DNA of 5,419 bases from Microbacteriaceae bacterium UBA6152 (GTDB lineage Bacteria; Actinomycetota; Actinomycetes; Actinomycetales; Microbacteriaceae): contig DIUS01000132.1 in the NCBI GenBank assembly GCA_002423075.1, forward strand, positions 12,073 to 17,491, written 5' to 3'. Position numbers and translations under genes: made by a program. Shown here one piece after another: positions 1 through 4,732 of the stretch. The notes under the pieces were generated by a model, which was not told the origin of the DNA, searched no databases, and worked only from the letters and a program-made list of their open reading frames with translations. How positions within the stretch are numbered: position 1 is the first letter of the stretch; each line of letters starts with the position of its first letter.

Positions 1-736
1 CGCCGACGAACATCTCGACGAAGTCTGAACCCGAAATCGAGTAGAACGGCACGCCGGCCTCGCCCGCGACTGAGCGTGCGAGCAGCGTCTTACCCGTGCC
101 GGGAGGGCCATAGAGCAGCACGCCCTTCGGAATGCGCGCTCCGACGGCGAGGAATCGCGCCGGGTCTTTCAAGAAGTCTTTGATCTCTTCGAGCTCTTCG
201 ATGGCCTCGTCGGCTCCGGCGACGTCGGCGAAGGTTACTTGCGGCGTCTCTTTGTTGACGAGCTTGGCGCGCGACTTGCCGAACTGCATGACCCGCCCGC
301 CGCCGCCCTGCAGGCGCGTGAGCAAGAAGTAGAAGATGACGCCGATAATCAGAAACGGGATGATCAGGCCGAGCAGGCTGACGAAAAAGTTCGACTGCGG
401 AACTTCGTCAGTGAACTCCTCCTCGATGTTTGCCGCGTCGATAGCCGCGATGACGGCTTCGCCGCGGGGCGCAACGTAGTAGAACTGCAGGTTCTGCCCG
501 AGCTCCTCGTCGGGTTCGGCGAGAACGAGGTCGACCCGCTGCTCGCCGTCAACAATCTTGACCGACGTGAACGTCTCGTCTGCGAGCAGTTCGAGGCCCT
601 GTTGCGTGCTGATGGCACGAAAGCCGCCGATGCCACCGAGCAGAGCGAACCCGGCCCAGATAACGAGGGCGCCCACCACGATGAAGGGCAACGGTCCGCG
701 CAGCAGTCGCTTGGCAGTCATGGGTTCGCGGGCCAT
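1..736 (-). CDS. ftsH: ATP-dependent zinc metalloprotease FtsH, N-terminal part (runs off left edge)
   Basis: Membrane-anchored AAA+ protease that extracts and degrades membrane and short-lived cytosolic proteins as a hexamer. 245 residues are visible. A short basic N-terminus is followed by membrane segment 1 (about residues 16-37), an extracytoplasmic domain (about 40-112) and membrane segment 2 (about 117-140). Then come the Gly-rich linker LQGGGGR, the conserved VTFADVAGADEA at the AAA entry (168-179), Walker A GPPGTGKT (210-217) and the pore-loop start MFVG (242-245), where the window ends. Walker B, SRH and the HExxH zinc site lie outside it. The ATG at 736 is preferred because AAAGG (747-751) lies 10 nt upstream; a second in-frame ATG at 721 (MTAKR) has no good ribosome site. 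The gene is downstream of tilS-hpt in the same direction, but 393 bp after hpt, so it probably has its own control. Identity is secure; only the start is slightly uncertain. Confidence 0.97.
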   Translation of the reverse strand, partial: MAREPMTAKRLLRGPLPFIVVGALVIWAGFALLGGIGGFRAISTQQGLELLADETFTSVKIVDGEQRVDLVLAEPDEELGQNLQFYYVAPRGEAVIAAIDAANIEEEFTDEVPQSNFFVSLLGLIIPFLIIGVIFYFLLTRLQGGGGRVMQFGKSRAKLVNKETPQVTFADVAGADEAIEELEEIKDFLKDPARFLAVGARIPKGVLLYGPPGTGKTLLARSVAGEAGVPFYSISGSDFVEMFVG

Positions 737-745
737 CGGGCGCGC

Positions 746-752
746 ACCTTTC
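746..752 (-). promoter_or_regulatory. ribosome binding site of ftsH
   Basis: Minus-strand GAAAGGT, with its AAAGG core 10 nt before the ATG at 736. It favours that ATG over the one at 721. Spacing is slightly long but acceptable. Confidence 0.6.
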
Positions 753-811
753 TATCGGTGAATCTCAGCACGTCAGGCTATCGCGCGCCACCACGGGACG
801 GCCTGGATGTT

Positions 812-898
812 CGCCCCTGGCGCAGGGCCGAACCGTCAGCACAGCCGCCCCTGGCGCAGGGGCGAACCGTCATCACAGCCGCCCCTGGCGCAGGGCCT
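812..898. repeat. 34-bp tandem repeat with hairpin core (two full units plus a partial third)
   Basis: The core CGCCCCTGGCGCAGGG starts at 812, 846 and 880, so the period is exactly 34 bp. Units 812-845 and 846-879 differ at only two positions; the third keeps the first 17 bases and then diverges. Each core is a hairpin with a GCG loop on the plus strand (CGC on the minus). In unit 2, 846-853 pairs with 857-864 (8 bp, perfect). In unit 1, 810-819 pairs with 823-832 (9 of 10). In unit 3, five pairs close the loop before a mismatch. The array ends about 75 nt before the ftsH start. It could be a REP-like intergenic repeat, a structured leader RNA or a repeated protein-binding site; the sequence alone does not decide. 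Confidence 0.85.
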
Positions 899-967
899 GC
901 CCCGGGCCCAACACACTCTGCCTCAGTCGCTCTCCGACGCACTGGATCCAGGTATCCGCTGAAGCAG

Positions 968-1017
968 TGTGCCGCCGACGGCATGTGCCGCAAGAGGCAC
1001 ATTGCATGAACGGCACA
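968..1017. repeat. nested symmetric dyad with four TGTGCC half-sites
   Basis: TGTGCC occurs at 968-973 and 984-989, and its reverse complement GGCACA at 996-1001 and 1012-1017. Both pairs centre on the same point (992.5), and the two copies on each side are exactly 16 bp apart. The perfect arms extend to 7 bp: ATGTGCC/GGCACAT inside and TGTGCCG/CGGCACA outside; 17 of the 25 positions across the whole arm are complementary. As RNA it would fold into a two-tier hairpin with a 6-nt loop. As DNA it could bind a pair of dimers. It lies 112 bp beyond the hpt stop. It may be the hpt transcript terminator (without a U tract) or an operator for ftsH. Confidence 0.7.
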
Positions 1018-1129
1018 ACGCTCCCACGACGGCAGGCGCCGAGGATGTGACCACGCTCGGCCAGGGGCAGCGCGACGGGAAGAGAGCGGAAAATGCGGAG
1101 ACCGGATAGTGCGGGACGAGTCGGCGAGA

Positions 1130-1684
1130 CTAGTTCTGATAGACGTGCGGGGCGAGCACCCCGACGGCACGCAGATTGCGGTACTTCTCGGCGTAGTCGA
1201 GGCCGTAGCCGACGACGAAGGCCGGCGGGATGTCGAAGCCGACGTACTCGACGTCGACCTCGACCTTGGCGGCCTCGGGCTTGCGCAGCAGGGCGAGAAT
1301 CTTGACGCTGTTCGCGCCGCGCGACTCGAGGTTGGCCCGCAGCCACGAGAGCGTAAGGCCCGAGTCGATGATGTCTTCGACGATGAGCACATCGCGCCCC
1401 GCGATCTCGGTGTCGAGGTCTTTGAGAATGCGCACGACACCGCTTGACTGCGTGCTCGCGCCGTAGCTCGACACCGCCATCCAGTCCATCTCCACGTGCA
1501 CCGCAAGTTCGCGCGCGAAGTCGGCCATGACCATGACGGCACCCTTGAGCACGCCGACGAGCAGCGGAGGCGTGTCGCCGTAGTCGGCCTCAACTCGGCG
1601 CGCGAGCTCGGCGAGCTTGGCGTGAATCTCCTGCTCGGTGATGAGCACCTCGCTCAGATCAGAGCGAATGTCTTCCACGTCCAC
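1130..1684 (-). CDS. hpt: hypoxanthine(-guanine) phosphoribosyltransferase
   Basis: Cytosolic purine salvage enzyme: hypoxanthine or guanine plus PRPP gives IMP or GMP plus pyrophosphate. 184 residues, normal for bacterial Hpt. Visible landmarks are the Leu-Lys-Gly PPi-binding loop (residues 46-48), the flexible loop SSYGAST (72-78), the PRPP-binding signature VLIVEDIIDSGLTL (99-112, acidic pair E103-D104) and the C-terminal base-binding region VVGYGLDYAEKYRNL (157-171). The start is GTG at 1684, supported by AAGGAG at 1691-1696 six nt upstream. Another GTG two codons later (1678) is less well spaced. It lies 27 bp downstream of tilS on the same strand and is almost certainly co-transcribed with it. 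The order tilS-hpt-ftsH is known from Bacillus and is partly kept in mycobacteria. The call is secure; preference between hypoxanthine and guanine cannot be read from the sequence. Confidence 0.96.
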   Translation of the reverse strand: MDVEDIRSDLSEVLITEQEIHAKLAELARRVEADYGDTPPLLVGVLKGAVMVMADFARELAVHVEMDWMAVSSYGASTQSSGVVRILKDLDTEIAGRDVLIVEDIIDSGLTLSWLRANLESRGANSVKILALLRKPEAAKVEVDVEYVGFDIPPAFVVGYGLDYAEKYRNLRAVGVLAPHVYQN

Positions 1685-1690
1685 GTCGGG

Positions 1691-1696
1691 CTCCTT
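1691..1696 (-). promoter_or_regulatory. ribosome binding site of hpt
   Basis: Minus-strand AAGGAG, six nt before the GTG at 1684, inside the 27-bp tilS-hpt gap. It fixes the unusual GTG as the start of hpt. Confidence 0.8.
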
Positions 1697-1711
1697 CAGC
1701 GCTGGATGCGT

Positions 1712-2800
1712 TCAGTCGGCGGCGGAAAACACGATGCGGCCCGCTGCTCGCTCCACCCTAACGCCGGGCAGATGCACCGGGCCCTGCCCGTGCCAGTCGG
1801 TCACGAGCCGGGCGACCTCGAGGGTCTGCGCCCGTGAGATCGAGGCACCGAACTGCCCGCGGGCGATGAGCCTGATCAGGCGGTGACGGATCGCCGCGGG
1901 GTTCGCGGCGAGGCCGGCGACCGAGAGCGAGCATCCGGCCTCGGCCAGTTCGGTGAGATCTTCGGCCAGTTCGTCGACCATGTGATCGAGCGCCTCGGCA
2001 TCTTCGCGGGCGATCGCGGCGGTGCGGGCGAGCGCCCCGACGATGCCGGCATCGAGCTGCTCTTTGAGCAGGGGCAGGATGCTCTGGCGCACCCGCACGC
2101 GGGCGAAGCGATCGTCGTCGTTGTGGGGGTCGTGCCACGGCTCGAGGTACTGATCGTCGCAGGCCTGCTGCAACGTGGCCCGGCGCACCTCGAGCAACGG
2201 CCGGCGGTAGAGGCCAGCGACGGCGGCCATGCCCGCGATGCTGAGGGTGCCGCTGCCGCGCGCGAGCCCGAGCAGCACGGTCTCGGCCTGGTCGTCGAGC
2301 GAATGGCCGAGCAGCACGGCGGCGGCACCGAGCTCGACGGCGGCGACCTCGAGCGCTGCGTATCGGGCCGAGCGCGCCGCGGCCTCGGGGCCACCCGTGC
2401 CACCCGTGCGCGTGATGGCTTCGTCGCCTCCCACCGGCGAGGCGCTGCCGTACAGGTCGACGCGAACGCGTTCGATGCGCACGGGCTCGAGCCCGAGTTC
2501 GCGCGCCGCCTGCGCTGCCGCCTGCGCGACAGCGGCCGACTCGGCCTGCAAGCCGTGGTCGACGATGACGGCTCCCGCGCGCATGCCCAGGCGGGGTGCC
2601 TCGAACGCGGTTGCCGCGGCGAGGGCCATCGAGTCGGGCCCGCCGCTCAGCGCGACGAGCACGAGTTGGCGGGATTCCGCCGAGCCCGAGCGACCCGCGG
2701 GGAGCTCGCCGAGGCTCTCGCGCACCGCGCGGCGCACGTCGGCAACCGCGGGGGTGAGCCGCGGGCGACGCTCAGATGCCGAGGGCAGTGCGGGGGGCAT
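1712..2800 (-). CDS. tilS: tRNA(Ile)-lysidine synthetase
   Basis: Converts C34 of the CAU-anticodon tRNA-Ile to lysidine using ATP and lysine, so that it reads AUA and is charged with isoleucine; an essential cytosolic enzyme in most bacteria. 362 residues. The N-type ATP pyrophosphatase domain shows the P-loop SGGPDS (52-57), VDHGLQ (80-85), EAAARSARY (139-147) and GHSLDDQAETVLLGLARGSG (165-184). These are followed by DPHN (224-227) and RVRVRQSILP (234-243), then a helical tRNA-binding region. Like other actinobacterial TilS it lacks the long C-terminal extension of E. coli TilS. Residues about 118-138 look like an extra Gly/Thr-rich loop, by comparison with my recollection of the mycobacterial protein. 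The ATG at 2800 has no Shine-Dalgarno sequence; a -10-like box sits directly before it, suggesting leaderless mRNA. First gene of the tilS-hpt unit, divergent from ppa. Confidence 0.96.
   Translation of the reverse strand: MPPALPSASERRPRLTPAVADVRRAVRESLGELPAGRSGSAESRQLVLVALSGGPDSMALAAATAFEAPRLGMRAGAVIVDHGLQAESAAVAQAAAQAARELGLEPVRIERVRVDLYGSASPVGGDEAITRTGGTGGPEAAARSARYAALEVAAVELGAAAVLLGHSLDDQAETVLLGLARGSGTLSIAGMAAVAGLYRRPLLEVRRATLQQACDDQYLEPWHDPHNDDDRFARVRVRQSILPLLKEQLDAGIVGALARTAAIAREDAEALDHMVDELAEDLTELAEAGCSLSVAGLAANPAAIRHRLIRLIARGQFGASISRAQTLEVARLVTDWHGQGPVHLPGVRVERAAGRIVFSAAD
2391..2408. repeat. 9-bp tandem duplication inside tilS
   Basis: CCACCCGTG occurs twice head to tail (2391-2399, 2400-2408), encoding Thr-Gly-Gly twice on the minus strand (residues about 132-137). 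It keeps the frame and lies in the apparent loop insertion of TilS. Probably a replication-slippage product tolerated in a surface loop. Confidence 0.75.
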
Positions 2801-2820
2801 CCACTAAGGTTAGGGCCGCG
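2801..2820. promoter_or_regulatory. symmetric -10 region between divergent tilS and ppa
   Basis: TAAGGTTA at 2805-2812 gives TAAGGT on the plus strand (2805-2810) and TAACCT on the minus strand (2812-2807); both fit the TAnnnT -10 pattern. The minus-strand box ends 6 nt before the A of the tilS ATG, which puts the expected transcription start at that A and agrees with the missing Shine-Dalgarno sequence. The plus-strand box would give ppa a leader of about 50 nt. No good -35 hexamer is evident in either direction, so assignment rests on the -10 match, its position and the divergent gene arrangement. Confidence 0.5.
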
Positions 2821-2854
2821 CCCGCGCGCACGAACCTGTTGATTTCTGACCGTC

Positions 2855-2861
2855 GAAGGAG
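2855..2861 (+). promoter_or_regulatory. ribosome binding site of ppa
   Basis: GAAGGAG five nt before the ATG at 2867; strong and well placed, in contrast to the bare tilS start on the opposite strand. Confidence 0.85.
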
Positions 2862-2866
2862 CCCCC

Positions 2867-3361
2867 ATGGGTGCGTACCCCGTCATCATCGAAGTGCCCA
2901 AGGGCAGCCGCAACAAGTACGAGATCGACCACGAGACCGGTCGCGTCATGCTCGACCGCGTGCTCTTCACGTCGTTCGTCTACCCGACCGACTACGGCTT
3001 CTTCGAGAACACCCTCGGACTCGACGGCGACCCGGTCGACGCGCTCGTGCTCACCGAGTACCCGCTCTTTCCGGGCGTGGGCCTCGACGTGCGCCCCGTC
3101 GGCGTCTTCAAGATGACCGACGACGGCGGCAGCGACGCCAAGATCGTCTGCGTCATGGCGAAAGACCCGCGCTGGTCGCACATTCAAGACGTCGGCGACG
3201 TGTCGGAGTTCACGAAGAAAGAGATCGAGCACTTCTTCGAGCACTACAAAGACCTCGAGCCCGGCAAGTGGGTCAAGACCGAGGGCTGGGGCGACGCCGC
3301 CGAGGCCGAGGCGATCATCCAGGCCGGCATCGCCGCGTACGTGCCGCCCGCCGGCCACTAG
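2867..3361 (+). CDS. ppa: inorganic pyrophosphatase (family I)
   Basis: Soluble Mg-dependent enzyme that hydrolyses pyrophosphate to two phosphates, pulling nucleotide, tRNA and polymer synthesis forward. 164 residues, the usual size for actinobacterial family I enzymes. The family signature DGDPVD (53-58) carries metal-binding D53 and D58; D90 in GSDAK is the third aspartate. Other residues aligned by eye to the E. coli enzyme are K17 and E19 in NKYEID, R31, Y39 and Y43 in VYPTDYGF, K92, and Y127-K128 in HFFEHYKDLEPGKWVK. The sequence appears fully active, with no gaps. The start is ATG with a strong ribosome site. It is transcribed divergently from tilS and converges on the C40 hydrolase gene, whose stop codon lies 6 bp beyond. 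TilS and Hpt both release pyrophosphate, but ppa serves the whole cell, so the proximity need not be functional. Confidence 0.97.
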   Translation: MGAYPVIIEVPKGSRNKYEIDHETGRVMLDRVLFTSFVYPTDYGFFENTLGLDGDPVDALVLTEYPLFPGVGLDVRPVGVFKMTDDGGSDAKIVCVMAKDPRWSHIQDVGDVSEFTKKEIEHFFEHYKDLEPGKWVKTEGWGDAAEAEAIIQAGIAAYVPPAGH

Positions 3362-3367
3362 TCCCGC

Positions 3368-4723
3368 TCAGGCGCTCGGGCGCGCGACAACCGGAATGCG
3401 GTCGTAATTGCGCACCGTCACGATGCGCACGGGCTTACCCGGTGATGGCGCCTCGAGCATCTGGCCGCCGCCGATGTAGATGGCCACGTGATATTTCGAG
3501 CCCGAGGCCGAGCCGCCGTAGCTGTAGAAGATGAGGTCGCCGGGTTGCGCTTGCGCATAGGGCAGCAGCTGGCCCCTCGTCGCGGCGCGGTTGTACTGCG
3601 CTGAGACCGAGTGCCCGCCGATCGCGAGCCCCGCTGCCGAGTAGGACATCATCGTGAGCCCCGAGCAGTCCCACGCGTTCGGGCCGCTGCCGCCGAACAG
3701 GTACGGCTCGCCGAGCTGGGCACGCGCGAAGGCGATCGCCGCGTTCACGACGGTGGCATTCGGCGGGCCGACGGATGCTGGCGGCGGGCTCGCGGGCGCA
3801 CTCGGTGACGGCGCCGGAGCACTGGGGCTCGGCGCCGGCGGCGGCGGGCTGCTCGGCGAGGGCGCCGGGTCGGGCGCGCTCGGGCTCGGTGCGGGGGCGC
3901 TCGGTGCGGGGCTGCTCGGGTTCGGGTTCGGCGCGGGCGCACCGCCCCCGCCAGAACCCCCGCCGCCTGATCCGCCCAGTGAGTCGAGGTACTCGCGCTC
4001 GAGGGCCGCACTGCGCCCGGTGAGCGTCGCGAGCTGCGCTGACAGCTCGCCGAGCGCCGCTTCTTGCGCGGCGACGCGCGCTTCGGCCTGCTGCGCTGCG
4101 GTGTTCGCGTCGGCGAGAGCCTGCGCGGCCTCACCGGCGAGTGCTTCGCGCTCACCGCGAGCCAGCTCGGCCTGCTGCGCGAGAGCCGAGGCCACGTTGC
4201 GGTCGAGCGTCGCGAGCGCCATGACGGCGTCGGCGCGAGTGCCGAGAGCGCTCATGGTTCCGAGCCGGTAGAGAAGAGCATCCGCATCATCGCCGCTCGT
4301 CAGCAGCGCCGCGGTGACGTCGCCGCCCCCGGCTCGTGAGAGTTGAGCGACCACCTGGGCGGCCTGGCGACCGGTGGTGTCGGCGCGGTCGAGGGCGGCG
4401 TCGCGCCGCCGTTCGAGCGAGTCGAGCGCGAGGTCAGCCTCGTCGAGGGCGAGCTGCGCGAGCTGCAGCGCTTCACCGCGAGCGAGGGCGTCGCGGGCGG
4501 TCGCGGCATACTGCTCTTCGAGCCCGCGCACGGTGTCGATGATGCGCGAGATGGCGATCTCGGTCGCTTCGACGTCGCCCCTCGCTTGTTCGACTTCGTC
4601 CCACGTGGGAGCGCCGGGCGCTGCGACGGCCGTGCGGTGCGACGCGCTGTCGACCCCGAGCGCGAGAACCAGAGCCGTCACCAGGGCGACGACTCCGATG
4701 CCGCGACGCTCGAGGCGACGCAT
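3368..4723 (-). CDS. secreted NlpC/P60 (C40) peptidoglycan hydrolase, RipA/CwlO-like
   Basis: Predicted extracellular endopeptidase cutting peptidoglycan stem peptides (usually D-Glu to diamino acid). 451 residues. Signal peptide: basic MRRLERRG, hydrophobic core about 9-24, likely cleavage AVA|AP after 34. Residues about 41-248 are Ala/Glu/Leu/Arg-rich and look like a two-helix coiled coil with a central lobe LLTSGDDADALLYRLGTMSA (140-159), as in CwlO/PcsB-type hydrolases. A flexible linker (250-321) is first Gly/Ser then Pro/Ala/Ser. The C40 domain (about 325-451) has C353 in WDCSGL, H412 in YHVAIYIG and E424 in QMLEAP; mycobacterial RipA uses Cys-His-Glu with the same 12-residue His-Glu spacing. 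The start at 4723 follows the signal peptide logic; there is no clear ribosome site, so translation is probably coupled to the upstream M23 gene, which ends 9 bp before. Control by FtsEX through the coiled coil is inferred from relatives, not shown. Confidence 0.9.
   Translation of the reverse strand: MRRLERRGIGVVALVTALVLALGVDSASHRTAVAAPGAPTWDEVEQARGDVEATEIAISRIIDTVRGLEEQYAATARDALARGEALQLAQLALDEADLALDSLERRRDAALDRADTTGRQAAQVVAQLSRAGGGDVTAALLTSGDDADALLYRLGTMSALGTRADAVMALATLDRNVASALAQQAELARGEREALAGEAAQALADANTAAQQAEARVAAQEAALGELSAQLATLTGRSAALEREYLDSLGGSGGGGSGGGGAPAPNPNPSSPAPSAPAPSPSAPDPAPSPSSPPPPAPSPSAPAPSPSAPASPPPASVGPPNATVVNAAIAFARAQLGEPYLFGGSGPNAWDCSGLTMMSYSAAGLAIGGHSVSAQYNRAATRGQLLPYAQAQPGDLIFYSYGGSASGSKYHVAIYIGGGQMLEAPSPGKPVRIVTVRNYDRIPVVARPSA
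3761..3976 (-). repeat. low-complexity Gly/Ser then Pro/Ala/Ser linker coding region
   Basis: Encodes residues about 250-321 of the C40 hydrolase. The first 12 residues are GGSGGGGSGGGG; the rest is made almost only of Pro, Ala and Ser with a few Asn and Asp, including repeated APSPSAP (for example 297-303 and 304-310 offset by one repeat). The DNA is correspondingly repetitive (many CTCGG/GCGCTCGG units) and is likely to vary in length between strains by slippage. It separates the coiled coil from the catalytic domain. Confidence 0.8.
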
Positions 4724-4732
4724 CAGAGTCGG

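Larger units (their letters stand above)
737..1129. other. 393-bp non-coding gap between hpt and ftsH
   Basis: No convincing gene in either strand. Open frames crossing it are extensions of antisense or out-of-frame readings of ftsH and hpt and match no protein I recognise. Reading in the direction of the flanking genes, it holds first the nested dyad (968-1017), then a 10-bp palindrome CTGGATCCAG (942-951), a GGGCC-N7-GGCCC hairpin (893-909) and the 34-bp hairpin repeats (812-898), and finally the ftsH ribosome site. A possible minus-strand -10 box TAGCCT lies at 775-780, about 40 nt before the ftsH start, but I see no good -35 for it. No U-rich intrinsic terminator follows hpt. The likely content is hpt transcript end plus ftsH upstream regulation; this is inference. 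Confidence 0.7.

Noticed and set aside
775..803. sigma-A promoter for ftsH with TAGCCT (775-780) as -10
   Set aside because: The hexamer fits only loosely and the -35 position reads GGCCGT; too weak to list as a feature.
812..898. CRISPR array
   Set aside because: Only three cores, and the 'spacers' are near-identical, so this is a tandem repeat and not repeat-spacer structure; no cas genes are nearby.
239..1009. 256-codon plus-strand open frame antisense to ftsH and extending through the gap
   Set aside because: It mirrors ftsH codons in high-GC DNA, has no domain I recognise, and its part in the gap is only translated hairpin repeat.
968..1017. Standard intrinsic terminator for hpt
   Set aside because: The hairpin is plausible, but no U-rich tail follows on the minus strand and it lies 112 bp past the stop; kept as an unassigned dyad.
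778..1593. Minus-strand open frames overlapping hpt in another frame and covering the gap (also 873-1346)
   Set aside because: Arg/Ser-rich out-of-frame products; the true hpt frame carries the PRPP motif and a ribosome site.
1883..2842. 319-codon plus-strand open frame opposite tilS
   Set aside because: Antisense shadow of a clear tilS with all motifs; composition is Arg/Gly/Ala-rich as expected from the opposite strand.
2810..3358. 182-codon minus-strand open frame opposite ppa
   Set aside because: ppa is a fully conserved enzyme on the plus strand; the antisense frame is in codon register with it and has no recognisable motif.
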